The notes: a model not told the origin generated them from the letters alone. Positions 27,630-38,114 are shown, numbered from the stretch's first letter. The stretch: 64,000 nt of DNA from Acinetobacter boissieri (GCF_900096955.1 NZ_FMYL01000001.1:248001-312000), one strand, 5' to 3'. Numbers and translations: made by a program.

Positions 27630-29081
27630 CTAATTTAAAAAAAGTTTTTTTTGTGCGAGTTCTGCTGAAATTGTACCAACATTTCCTGCACCTTGGGTCA
27701 AAACAACATCGTTCGCTTGTAATAGATGGCCCAATACTGTTTCAAGATGTTTTTCATCAATAGGATCAATTAAAATGGGTTCGACTTGCCCTCTTAAACG
27801 AATACTTCGGGCCAATGCTCTGCTGTCTGCACCTACAATTGGCTTTTCACCTGCAGGGTAAACTTCAAGTAAAATGAGTTGATCTACTTGTGACAATACA
27901 TCTACGAAATCATCAAAACAATCACGTGTACGTGAAAAACGATGTGGTTGGAATATCATGACCAAACGATGCTCTGGATGACTTTGGCGTACTGCCTTAA
28001 TAGTCGCATCTACTTCTTTAGGATGATGGCCATAATCATCAATGAGTTTGACTCTACCACCATCTAGTGCATATTCACCTTGAATCTGAAAACGGCGCCC
28101 AACGCCACGAAATCCTTGTAAAGCACGACTAATTGAATCATCTGAAACGCCTTCATCGGTCGCAATACCAATGGCTGCAAGCGCATTGAGTACATTGTGC
28201 AATCCAGGTTGATTAATGCTCAGGCGTAGCGGTTCACGGTCTTTTCTCAGTACTGTAAAATGCGACTGCATGCCGTCTTGTACCACATCTATGGCACGAA
28301 TATCATTATCTTCATTAAAACCATAGGTAATGGTTGGACGACCAAATCGTGGCATAATTTCACGGACATTGCGGTCATCGCCACACACTACAGCCAAACC
28401 ATAAAATGGCATACGGCGAATAAATTCAACAAAAGTGTCTTTGAGCTTATCAAAACTACCTTCATAGGTATCCATGTGGTCTGCATCTACATTGGTAATA
28501 ATGGCTGCCATGGGTTGTAGGTGTAAAAAAGATGCATCTGATTCATCTGCTTCTGCCACAATAAAACGACTTTCGCCTAAAGCTGCATTCACCCCAGTAC
28601 TATTGAGCAAGCCACCAATCACATAAGTCGGATCGAATTTTTCCTCGGCGAGCATGGTGGTCAGTAAACTGGTGGTAGTCGTTTTGCCATGTGTACCAGC
28701 CACAGCAATACCATGTCTGTAGCGCATCAATTCACCCAACATTTCAGCACGGCGTACTAAAGGAATACGTTGGTTGAGTGCCGCTTTAATTTCAGGGTTT
28801 TCCGGATTAATGGCTGTAGATACCACAATCACGTCGGCATGTTGAATATTACTTTCATGGTGTCCCAGATAAACCTTGATTCCTACATTTTCAAGCTGGG
28901 TTGTTGTCTTAGAATATTTAATATCTGAACCAGAGACACAATAACCTTGATTTTTAAGTACTTCAGCAATACCACACATGCCTGCACCACCAATACCCAC
29001 AAAGTGAATATGTTTAATACGGCGCATTTCTGGAATTTTAATCAATTTTTTTTCTAAATGAGCAGGAGCTTTAGGTGACAT
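27630..29081 (-). CDS. murC: UDP-N-acetylmuramate--L-alanine ligase
   Basis: Cytoplasmic Mur ligase adding L-Ala to UDP-MurNAc. About 483 residues from the ATG at 29081, which has TAAGG six bases upstream; the frame extends to 29159 but that would overlap murG. Motifs: [17 protein letters not shown] (UDP site), [12 protein letters not shown] (ATP loop), [10 protein letters not shown], and the C-terminal [14 protein letters not shown]. Follows murG by 13 bp. Confidence 0.96.
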   Translation of the reverse strand: MSPKAPAHLEKKLIKIPEMRRIKHIHFVGIGGAGMCGIAEVLKNQGYCVSGSDIKYSKTTTQLENVGIKVYLGHHESNIQHADVIVVSTAINPENPEIKAALNQRIPLVRRAEMLGELMRYRHGIAVAGTHGKTTTTSLLTTMLAEEKFDPTYVIGGLLNSTGVNAALGESRFIVAEADESDASFLHLQPMAAIITNVDADHMDTYEGSFDKLKDTFVEFIRRMPFYGLAVVCGDDRNVREIMPRFGRPTITYGFNEDNDIRAIDVVQDGMQSHFTVLRKDREPLRLSINQPGLHNVLNALAAIGIATDEGVSDDSISRALQGFRGVGRRFQIQGEYALDGGRVKLIDDYGHHPKEVDATIKAVRQSHPEHRLVMIFQPHRFSRTRDCFDDFVDVLSQVDQLILLEVYPAGEKPIVGADSRALARSIRLRGQVEPILIDPIDEKHLETVLGHLLQANDVVLTQGAGNVGTISAELAQKKLFLN

Positions 29082-29094
29082 GGCAGACCTTAGG

Positions 29095-30192
29095 TTAAAT
29101 ATTTGCAATAATTTCAGCAACATGTTCTGTTGCATTGGGTTGTGATTTTTGGCGTGCATTGACGGCCATTTCAGACAATATCGTACGGCTCATCAGTGCT
29201 TTTAACAGTACAGTCACAGATTCAGGTGTCATATTCGCCTGTGGACAAAGCTTAGCAGCACCGACTTTACATAAATACTGTGCATTGGCAGTTTGATGAT
29301 CATCTACTGCACTCGGTAATGGTACAAAAACAGCTGCCACACCCGCAGTTGCAACTTCTGTCACTGTCAATGCACCTGCACGACAAATAATCAGGTCTGC
29401 ATCACTGTATGCTTGCGCCATATCGGCAATAAATGGCACAACTGTCGCCTCTATATTGGCAGGGGCATTGGCATAACGTGCTTGCGTTTCTTCAAGCTGT
29501 TTTTGACCACATTGATGCGTAATCTTTAAAGCTACACCAAGTTGCTGTAGTGCAATCGGCATCGTTTCATTCAATACTTGTGCCCCTAAAGATCCACCAA
29601 CGACCAAAATCTGTAATGGCTGTTGCTGTTTTTCTCGTTGTTCATAACGCCATGCTGGGCTCAGCGTATTGGTAATTTCAGTACGTACAGGATTACCGGT
29701 TGTAATCACTTTTGGGTGGCTACGAAATGTCTTTGGAAAAGCTTGGCAAACTTTTTTTGCAACTTTGGCCAATTGTATATTGGTAAACCCTGCGATCGCA
29801 TTTTGTTCATGAATGACCACAGGAATACCTAATGCACGGGCAGCAAGACCACCTGGTCCTGCAACATAACCGCCGAAGCCTGCCACAACATCTATTTTTT
29901 GTTGTTTCATAATTTTTATGGCATGCAGAACTGCTTTCAAAATCTTAAATGGTGCAGCGAGTTTACGCATGACACCATTCCCTCTCACCCCTTGTATATC
30001 AATCTGATACATCGGAATATCTTCATTTTCAAGCAAGCGGTTTTCCATACCATGTGGTGTGGCAAGCCATGATACACGGTGGCCTTGTTGTTTGAGTTGC
30101 TTGGCCACTGCAAGAGCAGGAAAAACATGACCACCAGTGCCAGCAGCCATCATTAAAATATGTTTGGGTTTAAATAATGTCGATTCGGTCAC
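29095..30192 (-). CDS. murG: Undecaprenyldiphospho-muramoylpentapeptide GlcNAc transferase
   Basis: Membrane-associated glycosyltransferase making lipid II. 365 residues, starting with GTG at 30192 (no upstream ATG in frame; two Met codons lie at residues 14-15). Motifs: [16 protein letters not shown] (G-loop 1), [36 protein letters not shown], and [10 protein letters not shown]. First gene of the division/cell-wall set in this window. Confidence 0.96.
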   Translation of the reverse strand: MTESTLFKPKHILMMAAGTGGHVFPALAVAKQLKQQGHRVSWLATPHGMENRLLENEDIPMYQIDIQGVRGNGVMRKLAAPFKILKAVLHAIKIMKQQKIDVVAGFGGYVAGPGGLAARALGIPVVIHEQNAIAGFTNIQLAKVAKKVCQAFPKTFRSHPKVITTGNPVRTEITNTLSPAWRYEQREKQQQPLQILVVGGSLGAQVLNETMPIALQQLGVALKITHQCGQKQLEETQARYANAPANIEATVVPFIADMAQAYSDADLIICRAGALTVTEVATAGVAAVFVPLPSAVDDHQTANAQYLCKVGAAKLCPQANMTPESVTVLLKALMSRTILSEMAVNARQKSQPNATEHVAEIIANI

Positions 30193-30344
30193 GGGTATAA
30201 TACTTCGGCTGTAATTTGATAATTTTAGTATCTTATTCTAATCATAAAGTGCTTATTCAGTGAATGATTTTCACGTGTTTTAAACAAATATTGTAAAAAT
30301 AACCTACTGTTGTTTCAGCAATAAATTGAATTACTGAGTATTTA

Positions 30345-30376
30345 GCAACGATGGTCGGTTTGAGGACTATCGTTGC
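30345..30376. terminator. Hairpin between gshB and murG
   Basis: GCAACGAT-g-GTC pairs with GAC-t-ATCGTTGC around an 8-nt loop. It lies 40 bp after the gshB stop. No T tract follows on the minus strand, so termination would be weak or rho-assisted. The rest of 30193-30415 shows nothing else. Confidence 0.45.
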
Positions 30377-30415
30377 TTGACTACTTTACATCGACTGTGG
30401 TCTATCAAGATTCAA

Positions 30416-31363
30416 TTAAACGTAATTTTTTTTGTTCTCAAGCACATCAAATAATAGATCAGCAATTGATGTACCAAACTGGGCATCTATCTCTCGTATA
30501 CAGGTTGGGCTAGTCACATTAATTTCTGTCACGTACTCGCCAATAACATCTAACCCGACAAAAACCAGTCCTTTCTCACGTAAAAACGGCCCAACTTTTT
30601 TAGCAATTTCACGGTCTTTTTCAGTGAGTGGGCGTGCTTCACCCAAACCACCTGCAGCGAGATTCCCACGCACTTCGCCATTTTGAGGAATACGTGCGAG
30701 GCAGTATGGCACAGGCTCACCGTGAACCATTAAAATCCGCTTATCACCATCTACAATCTCAGGAATATATCGCTGTGCCATAATGGGTACTGTGCCAAGC
30801 ACCGTTAGCATTTCGAGTGTAGAACCAATATTTGGCCCACCTGCACTCAAACGAAAAATACCAGCGCCTCCCATACCATCGAGCGGTTTTACAATCACGT
30901 CTTGATGTGTGTCTATAAACTCTCGAATTAATATATGTTGCGATGTGACCAATGTTGGCACCTGTAACTCTGGGAACTGAGTTGCGAAAAGCTTTTCATT
31001 ACAGTCACGCAGTGATTGCGGTTTATTCACAACCCATGCCCCCTCTCGCTCTGCTTGCTCTAACACATAGGTGGTATAGACAAAATTCATATCAAATGGT
31101 GGGTCTTTACGCATTAAAATAATGTCGTAATCTGCTAAAGATTGTTTTTTGGGTTCGGCCAATTGGTAGTGTGGTACTTGCTGTTCAAATACCTGTAAAG
31201 CCGATACCAAGCCAAATGCTTTGCCTTGGTCTATGTATAAATCTTGTTGTTGTGCATAGCCAAGTTGATGCCCACGGCGACTGGCCACCCATAACATGGC
31301 CATGGTCGAATCTTTTTTGAGGTTGACTTGCTGGATTGGATCCATAATCACTAAAACACGCAT
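30416..31363 (-). CDS. gshB: Glutathione synthetase
   Basis: ATP-grasp enzyme joining gamma-glutamylcysteine and glycine. About 315 residues from the ATG at 31363 (GTG at 31372 also in frame). Motifs: MRVLVIMDPIQQVNLKKDST, YDIILMRKDPPFD, KPLDGMGGAGIFR as glycine-rich loop, and TEINVTSPTCIREIDAQFG. The upstream AroE-like gene ends 41 bp away and may be co-transcribed. Confidence 0.96.
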   Translation of the reverse strand: MRVLVIMDPIQQVNLKKDSTMAMLWVASRRGHQLGYAQQQDLYIDQGKAFGLVSALQVFEQQVPHYQLAEPKKQSLADYDIILMRKDPPFDMNFVYTTYVLEQAEREGAWVVNKPQSLRDCNEKLFATQFPELQVPTLVTSQHILIREFIDTHQDVIVKPLDGMGGAGIFRLSAGGPNIGSTLEMLTVLGTVPIMAQRYIPEIVDGDKRILMVHGEPVPYCLARIPQNGEVRGNLAAGGLGEARPLTEKDREIAKKVGPFLREKGLVFVGLDVIGEYVTEINVTSPTCIREIDAQFGTSIADLLFDVLENKKNYV

Positions 31364-31404
31364 AATGCTCACTCTATTTTTAAGATACTTTGAATATACC
31401 TGAT

Positions 31405-32229
31405 TTATTGGGTTGTTGCTGTACGTGAAAATTGCGCTGCTGCTTCAAATACTTCTTTTTCAGGATAAATACCTGTATATAAATGAAATTGGGCCAGTGC
31501 TTGGCGTGCAAAAACTTCTGCACCTGTAATGACTGTTTTATTTAAGCTTTTGGCATAGCAAATAGTGGGGGTATTTTCGGGTAAAGCCACCACATCAAAC
31601 ACCATATGAGCAGCATCTATCACTGTTGTAGGCCATGCCAATTCATCTTGCCATGCTGTACCTTGCATACCTACAGGTGTAGCATTAATAATTAAATCTG
31701 CTTGATTGGGCTCTAAAGTCGCTTGCCAAACATAACCTAATTTTTGAGCCAATGCCGTGCCCGTTTTTTCATTTTTGGCCACAATAATGCCGTTCTCAAA
31801 CCCTCTATTTTTAAAGGCGTAGGCAATCGCTTTTGCCATACCCCCACTGCCTTTCAGTGCAAATCGGGTATTGGGTGAAATTTCGTACTCATCAATCAGT
31901 TGTTGAATTGCCATGTAGTCGGTATTAAAGGCTTTTAGCACGCCATCTGTATTTACAATGGTATTTACTGAAGCAATGGCTTGGGCTGATGGATCTAGCT
32001 CATCGACCAGTGCCATCACTTGCTCTTTATACGGCATAGAAATGGCGCACCCTCGCACAGGTAAGCCACGTACACCTTGTATAGCTTGTGCCAAATTGAC
32101 TGGCGCAAAGGCTTTATATAGATAGTTTAGATGGTAAGCTTCGTATAAATAATTATGAAACCGAGTGCCAAAATTACTGGGTTTGGCCGCCAAAGACATA
32201 CACAGCACTGTATCTTTATTAATTTTCAT
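31405..32229 (-). CDS. Shikimate dehydrogenase-like protein (SdhL/HI0607 type)
   Basis: About 274 residues from the ATG at 32229, with AGGA five bases upstream. It has the AroE fold: shikimate-site lysine in SMPYKEQVM, catalytic-type Asp in AFNTDYMA, and a Rossmann motif reading GSGGMAKAIAYAF rather than GAGG. The N-terminus INKDTVLCMSLAAKPSNFGTRFHNYLYEA resembles H. influenzae HI0607, a paralogous shikimate-dehydrogenase-like class with poor shikimate activity; quoted here only as short pieces such as LCMSL and PSNFGTRFHNYLYE. The true aroE probably lies elsewhere. Physiological substrate unknown. Confidence 0.78.
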   Translation of the reverse strand: MKINKDTVLCMSLAAKPSNFGTRFHNYLYEAYHLNYLYKAFAPVNLAQAIQGVRGLPVRGCAISMPYKEQVMALVDELDPSAQAIASVNTIVNTDGVLKAFNTDYMAIQQLIDEYEISPNTRFALKGSGGMAKAIAYAFKNRGFENGIIVAKNEKTGTALAQKLGYVWQATLEPNQADLIINATPVGMQGTAWQDELAWPTTVIDAAHMVFDVVALPENTPTICYAKSLNKTVITGAEVFARQALAQFHLYTGIYPEKEVFEAAAQFSRTATTQ

Positions 32230-32353
32230 CAGCATCCTGCCATAAATATTTTTATTAATTTTATGCTAGCACTGTACGTTGTGAAATAGTGTATCAATAC
32301 TTTAACGGCAGTCGACTTATTTAACCTTTTAAATTTTCAAAACTGAGAAAGAG

Positions 32354-32402
32354 AGCTGATATTTCCATCCTAACATTCATGATGCGTCTAAAAATATCAG
32401 CT
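32354..32402. repeat. 11-bp inverted repeat downstream of tauD
   Basis: AGCTGATATTT and AAATATCAGCT are perfect arms around a 27-bp spacer, in the 261-bp gap between the tauD stop and the AroE-like gene start. On the minus strand it could form a long hairpin after tauD, but no T tract follows. The role is unclear: mRNA end protection or an operator for the downstream gene are both possible. Confidence 0.4.
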
Positions 32403-32490
32403 TTATAAGATAATGTCTGAATAGTATTCTAATGCAATCTCCTTTCGAACCAGTATATTTTGAATTACTGTGTATTGTATCTATTGTAAA

Positions 32491-33321
32491 TCAAAAAGGG
32501 ACATCACCATTAATGGTGGCTCTATGCATAATCCGATGAGCACTGCCATAATCAAAAAGTGCCTTATGTTGTGTACAACGGTTGTCCCAAATCGCCACAT
32601 CGCCTTGTGCCCACTGCCAACGTAAATGTAAGTTCGGCTGTGTCACATGTTGAAATAGAAATTGAAGCAAACGCTGGCTCTCAGTGGCGTCTAACTCATT
32701 AATCTGAGTGGTAAAGCCCTCGCTCACAAATAGTATCGGTGCTTGAGTAATGGGGTGTGTTCTCACTACAGGGTGAATCACGGGTGGATTCTTTTCAAAA
32801 ACACGTAAAAGATTTTCTCGCTCTTGTGGTGTTTTTGCATAACGCTCTATGGGAAATGACTGCCGAATGTCATGTGTTGCAGTTAAATCAAACAGCTGGT
32901 TTTGTATATCTATTGGTAGCGTATTAAAAGCACCTATGCCTGTTGCCCAAAATGTATCTCCACCGTGAGCTGGAATTTTTTTGGCTTGTAATACACACCC
33001 TAGGGGTGGCGTTTGACTAAAAGTAACATCTGTATGCCACAGCTCATTGTCCCTAAGATCTTGTTTTAAACTATCTAAGATGAGAATCTCTGGGACATCT
33101 TCTACATGTGGAAAAATAGGATGTGTATGTAGTGACCCAAAACTTTGGGCTAAATTCGCTTGTTGGCGTGGCAAGAGGTCTTGTTGACGAAAAAAAATGA
33201 CTTGATAATCAAGCAATGCTTGATGAATCCGAGCCAACGTGTCGGCATCAAGATCATTTAAATCAACACCGTGAATAACTGCACCAATGGTGGGTTTAAT
33301 GATTTCAATTTCAAATGGCAT
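32491..33321 (-). CDS. tauD: Taurine dioxygenase
   Basis: Fe(II)/2-oxoglutarate dioxygenase releasing sulfite from taurine. About 276 residues from the ATG at 33321, which has AGGAG before it; the longer frame to 33393 would overlap tauC. Iron ligands: HTD in ELWHTDVTFSQTPP and His in SAHRIMHRATI. The 2-oxoglutarate-binding Arg and NRCTQHKALFDY block are present. Last gene of tauABCD. Confidence 0.93.
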   Translation of the reverse strand: MPFEIEIIKPTIGAVIHGVDLNDLDADTLARIHQALLDYQVIFFRQQDLLPRQQANLAQSFGSLHTHPIFPHVEDVPEILILDSLKQDLRDNELWHTDVTFSQTPPLGCVLQAKKIPAHGGDTFWATGIGAFNTLPIDIQNQLFDLTATHDIRQSFPIERYAKTPQERENLLRVFEKNPPVIHPVVRTHPITQAPILFVSEGFTTQINELDATESQRLLQFLFQHVTQPNLHLRWQWAQGDVAIWDNRCTQHKALFDYGSAHRIMHRATINGDVPF

Positions 33322-33331
33322 CTCACCGCTC

Positions 33332-34189
33332 CTATAACTGCTTGCCATACCATGGGGAAAGCTGTTGTTGTAACCAACGTAAAAACAGCTCAAAAATGAC
33401 AGCCACTATAGCAATAACTAGAATACCTAAAATTACGATATCGGTAATTAAAAACTGCGCGGCCGATTGAACCATAAACCCAATACCTCTATCTGCTGCA
33501 ACTAACTCTGCCGCAACTAAAGTTGACCAACCAACACCAAGTCCTATACGAATACCCGTAATAATATGTGGGAGTGCTGTTGGTAAGATGACATATTGGA
33601 ATACTTGTATTGGACTTGCACCAAGGGAAAGTGCTGCTCGCTCTCTATTTTTTTGATGGCTAAGCACACCATATGTACTACTAATAATAATAGGTGCCAA
33701 AATAGATAGGAAAATAAGTAAAATTTTAGTTGTTTCACCAATGCCAAACCAAATTACAAGTAAGGGTAAATATGCCAATGGTGGAATGGGTCTTAATAAT
33801 TCAATTAAAGGATCAACGATTGCTCTTGCCCACTTATTCAAACCCATTAACAGGCCCACTGGTACACCGACAACAATAGCTAAAAGTAGCGCAATAAAAA
33901 CCCGACTGATACTTGCCGCCAAATGTTGCCATAACGTGGCTTTCATAAAACCATGTTGGCTCACTTCAATAAACTTATGAAAAACAGCTTGGGGACTTGG
34001 TAAAAATAATGATGAAATAACACCAAAACTTGTTATGAGAAACCAAATCACAAAAAGCAGAGCTACACTTGAAATACTTAAAATAACAGCCTGATACTGC
34101 ACCCAATATTTATGTAAAAAAGTGGTCTTATGATCTATGAGACCTTCTTTTCCTTTGATTATTCGCTTTGTATCTACGGTATCATGCAT
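33332..34189 (-). CDS. tauC: Taurine ABC transporter permease
   Basis: Inner-membrane permease of 285 residues with about six helices and the cytoplasmic EAA loop (ERAALSLGASPIQVFQYVILPTALP region, containing the conserved GAS...LP). A ~35-residue hydrophilic N-terminal extension precedes the first helix. It starts 3 bp after tauB. Confidence 0.92.
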   Translation of the reverse strand: MHDTVDTKRIIKGKEGLIDHKTTFLHKYWVQYQAVILSISSVALLFVIWFLITSFGVISSLFLPSPQAVFHKFIEVSQHGFMKATLWQHLAASISRVFIALLLAIVVGVPVGLLMGLNKWARAIVDPLIELLRPIPPLAYLPLLVIWFGIGETTKILLIFLSILAPIIISSTYGVLSHQKNRERAALSLGASPIQVFQYVILPTALPHIITGIRIGLGVGWSTLVAAELVAADRGIGFMVQSAAQFLITDIVILGILVIAIVAVIFELFLRWLQQQLSPWYGKQL

Positions 34190-34192
34190 ACA

Positions 34193-34966
34193 TTATCCCT
34201 CCACTTCATGGCTTAGTTGAGTGAAGAGTTGTTCACGAAGAGCAATAAATTGAGGGTCTGATTTAATTGAACGAATGGACTCTCCTCCACGATAGCGATG
34301 TGAAAAATCCAAGCTTAATTTTTTTGCAATTCTGCCAGGTTTTGCTTGCATAATAATAAGCTCTTCACTCAGTAAAAGTGCTTCCTCTATATCGTGTGTA
34401 ATTAAGAAGAAACTTCTTTTTTGCTTCGCCCATAAATCCAAGACAAGCTTTTGCATATGCTCTCTTGTAAATGCATCTAAGGCTGCAAAAGGCTCATCTA
34501 ATAGAATAAATTCGGCATGGCTAATCAATGCACGAGCAATACCTACTCGCTGTTTCATGCCTCCAGACAACTCCCAAATATTCGATTGAGCCACATGAGC
34601 TAAACCTACTATTTCTAAAATTTTCCGAACGCGTTGTTCGATAACACCTACATTTAATTTCTTAACCTCTAAAGAAAATGCAATATTATCTTGTACATTT
34701 AACCATGGAAATAAAGCATGTTCTTGAAACACAACTGCACGAGTGGCATCTGGGCCATGTAAAGGTTTCCCGTTAAGTAATACCTGTCCTGTGCTTGGCT
34801 TTTGAAATCCTGCCAAAATATTTAACAATGTTGTTTTACCACAACCTGACTCTCCTAAAACAGTCGTCAGAGAACCTTGCTCAATCTCTAAATGAATACT
34901 CTCTAGCGTTGGCACTGTATGATTTGGGAAGGTTAACCCTATATGATCTGCAATCAATTTACTCAT
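34193..34966 (-). CDS. tauB: Taurine ABC transporter ATPase
   Basis: Cytoplasmic ATPase of 257 residues. Walker A GESGCGKTTLLNIL, Q-loop VVFQEHALFPWL, signature LSGGMKQRVGIARAL, Walker B FILLDEPFAALD, and switch His in FLITHDIEEALLL. Lies 15 bp after tauA. Confidence 0.93.
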   Translation of the reverse strand: MSKLIADHIGLTFPNHTVPTLESIHLEIEQGSLTTVLGESGCGKTTLLNILAGFQKPSTGQVLLNGKPLHGPDATRAVVFQEHALFPWLNVQDNIAFSLEVKKLNVGVIEQRVRKILEIVGLAHVAQSNIWELSGGMKQRVGIARALISHAEFILLDEPFAALDAFTREHMQKLVLDLWAKQKRSFFLITHDIEEALLLSEELIIMQAKPGRIAKKLSLDFSHRYRGGESIRSIKSDPQFIALREQLFTQLSHEVEG

Positions 34967-34981
34967 GATCTACCCCTTACA

Positions 34982-36001
34982 TTACTTTAAAAATGCTGTA
35001 GATACATTGTCTTGATAGTTAGGCTTCACTTGGTCTACCTTACCTTGCTGTTTTAAAAACTGTGCTGTATCTAAAACATTTTTAGAAAATTCATTCGACA
35101 AAGCATCTATTTGTTGTTGTCGATTTAAATACCTATTTCCTGAAAGTAACAATTTAATATCTTCAGGTTTAGAACCAGTCAGTGTGGAAATATCGGTAAT
35201 ATTTTTACTGTCCAGTGTAAATTGATCTGGAGATTGATTGTATTTATCGAGTTGATTTAATGTCGTAGAAACAAAAGATTTTAAGAATTCAGGATTCTTT
35301 TCAGCAAAATCTTTTCTAACCACCCATAGATCATAGGTTGGTGCTCCCCACTGCCCCACTTGCTCTGAATCTACCAGCACTTGCCCTGTTTCTTTGACTT
35401 TATTTAAAGCTGGCTCCCAAACATACGCTGCATCAATATCACCACGGTTCCATGCTGCAATAATTTCAGGCGGTCTTAAGTTAATAATTTTGACTTGATC
35501 TTCAGAAATATTCCAATGTTTCAATGCAGACAGCAAGCTATAGTGTGTCGTAGACACAAATGGCACAGCAATTGTTTTACCAATCAAATCACTCGGTTGT
35601 TTAATGCCTGATTTTTGCTGAACAACAAGGGCTTCCGAACTGCCTAATTTTGCAGTAATGAGAAATGCTTCAATAGGAACGCCTCGACTTGCCGCCGCTG
35701 CGAATGGACTTGAGCCAATATTACCAATCGCAACATCTCCAGATGCCAACGCAGTGACCACATCAGAACCTGTATCAAATTTTTTCCACGATATAGCATG
35801 TTGGCTATTTTTTTCATACAACCCTTCAACCTGCGCCACTTTGCTTGGATCAACACCCGTTTGATATGCAATAACAATTGGTGTTTCATTCTGTGTGATG
35901 GCTTTTGTTGTCGTTTCAGAGCTCTGATAAATCAAAAAGCCAACAAGTGCCACAACAATCAATATTGTTATCGTTAGAGGCTTTCTATACTGTTTTTTCA
36001 T
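34982..36001 (-). CDS. tauA: Taurine-binding periplasmic protein
   Basis: Periplasmic binding protein of 339 residues. An uncleaved-looking or signal N-terminal hydrophobic stretch (ITILIVVALVGFLIY) precedes the binding domain: IAYQTGVDPSKVAQVE, SGDVAIGNIGSSPFAAAAS, IAVPFVSTTHYSLLSALKHW, and QVGQWGAPTYDLWVVRKDFAEKNP, matching TauA rather than SsuA. First gene of the operon; usually induced in sulfate starvation through Cbl/CysB, but I identify no site in 36002-36180. Confidence 0.92.
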   Translation of the reverse strand: MKKQYRKPLTITILIVVALVGFLIYQSSETTTKAITQNETPIVIAYQTGVDPSKVAQVEGLYEKNSQHAISWKKFDTGSDVVTALASGDVAIGNIGSSPFAAAASRGVPIEAFLITAKLGSSEALVVQQKSGIKQPSDLIGKTIAVPFVSTTHYSLLSALKHWNISEDQVKIINLRPPEIIAAWNRGDIDAAYVWEPALNKVKETGQVLVDSEQVGQWGAPTYDLWVVRKDFAEKNPEFLKSFVSTTLNQLDKYNQSPDQFTLDSKNITDISTLTGSKPEDIKLLLSGNRYLNRQQQIDALSNEFSKNVLDTAQFLKQQGKVDQVKPNYQDNVSTAFLK

Positions 36002-36180
36002 AGTGATAATGGTTGTTTATTAATATTAACGATATGGTATTGTGCAAAGTGGTCACAAAAAAAATAAGAATTAGTTTATTAGTTATTCATATTTAATAAA
36101 TATATTTTACTTCTATACTTTGTATTTAAATTACAAAGCATATCCAGCAGATTCCCCAGACATAATATGGAGAAAAATGA

Positions 36181-36393
36181 ATGAAACTTTACCGTTATTT
36201 AACAGGTGCAGATGATTCAGCCTTTTGTGCTCGTGTGAGCAAAGCACTCAATAGAGGTTGGATATTACACGGTGCACCCACCATGACTTTTAATGGTTCA
36301 CAAGTCATTGTTGGGCAAGTCATCTGTAAAGAAACAGATGAAGAATTTAATGAAGATACAGACATGATTACAGTACTAAAAGTAGCTTCATAA
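36181..36393 (+). CDS. DUF1737 small protein
   Basis: A 70-residue protein matching the DUF1737 pattern: KLYRYLTGADDSAFCARVSKALNRGW followed by LHGAPTMTFNG and QVICKE (quoted in parts). Such proteins are small, soluble and of unknown function. GGAG lies nine bases before the ATG. A terminator follows immediately and the next gene (pyrE) is convergent. Confidence 0.75.
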   Translation: MKLYRYLTGADDSAFCARVSKALNRGWILHGAPTMTFNGSQVIVGQVICKETDEEFNEDTDMITVLKVAS

Positions 36394-36433
36394 CAAAAAA
36401 GTCCTTGTATCGTTCAACACAAGGGCTTTTTTT
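36394..36433. terminator. Bidirectional terminator between DUF1737 and pyrE
   Basis: AAAGTCCTTGT pairs with ACAAGGGCTTT (one G-T wobble) around 10 nt, with A and T runs on the two sides, so it can end both convergent transcripts. Confidence 0.88.
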
Positions 36434-36441
36434 GAGATCGA

Positions 36442-37092
36442 TTAAACATCTATACCGTAGCGCTGACGATATGCTTGCATATTCGCGAGTGCTGTTTGAT
36501 CACCTTGTTGTTCTAAATATGCCATTAAATCTTGCATGGTCATTAAAGCATGTACAGGAATTTCTAATTCTTGTTGAACTTCTTGTATAGCAGACAATTT
36601 ACCTTGTCCACACTCTTGGCGGTCTAACGCCACCAATACACCTGCAATATTTGCACCTGCTTGCTTGAGCAGTGTCACCACTTCACGGATGGCTGTACCT
36701 GCAGTAATGACATCATCAATAATCCAAACATCTTTACCTGCAACAGATGCACCCACCAATACGCCACCTTCACCATGGTCTTTGGCTTCTTTACGGTTGA
36801 AACCCCACGGTACACTTTGGGCATGGTTTTTAGACAGTGCCACAGCTGTTGCCGCTACAAAAGGAATACCTTTATACGCAGGGCCAAAAATGACATCAAC
36901 ATGCTCACATTGCTGTAATTTTGCTGCATAACCATCGGCTAAAACAGACAGTGCTTCACCATCAGACAGTAAACCTGCATTAAAGAAGTAAGGGCTGACA
37001 CGACCAGACTTTAAGGTAAACTCACCAAATTTAAGCACACCTCGCGATAAGGCAAGTTCAATAAAAGCCTGTATGTTAAACTGCGTGGTCAT
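36442..37092 (-). CDS. pyrE: Orotate phosphoribosyltransferase
   Basis: Pyrimidine-synthesis enzyme joining orotate and PRPP. About 216 residues from the ATG at 37092 (GGAG six bases upstream); the frame runs open to 37170 but that would overlap the divergent gene. Motifs: [32 protein letters not shown], and the PRPP loop [13 protein letters not shown]. Divergent from the crc/xth gene, as in Pseudomonas. Confidence 0.96.
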   Translation of the reverse strand: MTTQFNIQAFIELALSRGVLKFGEFTLKSGRVSPYFFNAGLLSDGEALSVLADGYAAKLQQCEHVDVIFGPAYKGIPFVAATAVALSKNHAQSVPWGFNRKEAKDHGEGGVLVGASVAGKDVWIIDDVITAGTAIREVVTLLKQAGANIAGVLVALDRQECGQGKLSAIQEVQQELEIPVHALMTMQDLMAYLEQQGDQTALANMQAYRQRYGIDV

Positions 37093-37137
37093 GAAGCACT
37101 CCATTTTTAGATTTAGATATTGAGGTAAAACGTCACT

Positions 37138-37968
37138 ATGATACCAAAGGATAGCTACACAAGTGATCAAAAAATTCTGCGAGTTGTATCGCTTAATGTG
37201 AATGGCCTACGTGCATCGGTTAAAAAAGGGCTACTCGAATGGTTAGCGCAATCTGAAGCCGATATTGTTTGTATTCAGGAAAGCCGTATTACCCATGCCC
37301 AATGTACCGATCAATTTAAACCTGAGGGTTGGTATACACACCTTTTTCCTGCCGAAAAAGCGGGTTACGCAGGTACAGCCATTTTTAGTCGCTTACCTTT
37401 TGTATCTGTTACAGACGGTTTAGGTTTTGAACTTGCAGACAGTCAAGGGCGCTTTATTGCAGCTGAGTTTGACTTAGGTCTTGAAAAAAATGTCTATATT
37501 TGCTCACTTTACTTACCCTCTGGTTCATCGGGCGATGAAGCTCAAGCACGTAAAGAAATTTTCTTAGAAAAATATCAGGCCATTTTAAAGCAATGGCGTG
37601 ATGAAAATAAGTCGATGATTATTTGTGGTGACTACAATATCGTACATAAACGCATTGATATTAAAAACTGGTCAGGCAATAAAAATTCATCGGGTTGTTT
37701 ACCGCATGAGCGTGCGTGGCTTGACTATATGTATGATGAGCTCGGTTACGTAGATACTTTTCGTACTGTACGCCCAGAAGCTGAACTGTACTCTTGGTGG
37801 TCGAACCGTGGCCAAGCGCGTGCTAAAAATGTGGGGTGGCGAATTGACTATCAAGCTTGCTCTCCAGATTGGAAAGCCCGTACAGTCAATGCATGGGTCT
37901 ATCGTGAACAATGGTATAGCGATCATGCCCCTGTAATTATTGACTATTGTCTGAAAAATAGTGAATAA
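37138..37968 (+). CDS. crc: Exonuclease III family protein, Crc ortholog by position
   Basis: A 276-residue member of the ExoIII/AP-endonuclease family. The gene neighbours pyrE divergently, the position of crc in Pseudomonas. Unlike Pseudomonas Crc it keeps the catalytic residues of active nucleases: Asn in [10 protein letters not shown], Glu in CIQESR, Asp-x-Asn in CGDYNIVH, and the SDH of YSDHAPVI. It may therefore be a true DNA-repair nuclease (xth-like), a catabolite-repression protein, or both. Assigning crc rests on synteny and similarity, not on activity. Confidence 0.8.
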   Translation: MIPKDSYTSDQKILRVVSLNVNGLRASVKKGLLEWLAQSEADIVCIQESRITHAQCTDQFKPEGWYTHLFPAEKAGYAGTAIFSRLPFVSVTDGLGFELADSQGRFIAAEFDLGLEKNVYICSLYLPSGSSGDEAQARKEIFLEKYQAILKQWRDENKSMIICGDYNIVHKRIDIKNWSGNKNSSGCLPHERAWLDYMYDELGYVDTFRTVRPEAELYSWWSNRGQARAKNVGWRIDYQACSPDWKARTVNAWVYREQWYSDHAPVIIDYCLKNSE

Positions 37969-38093
37969 TCTTTCATACGGTATTGCACTTAAAAAGTTAG
38001 CTATATTTTTGAAAATACTTTTTATTCACTAAGTGAGCAAAACAGGTTCATTTTATATTTTTTCTTTAAAAAGAATAACTTTATCTCATTTAG

Positions 38094-38114
38094 AGAACAC
38101 GTGTTCTTTTTTTA
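38094..38114 (+). terminator. Terminator of crc/xth gene
   Basis: The 14-bp palindrome AGAACACGTGTTCT can fold with a four-base loop and is followed by a run of T, 126 bp after the stop codon. Confidence 0.6.
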
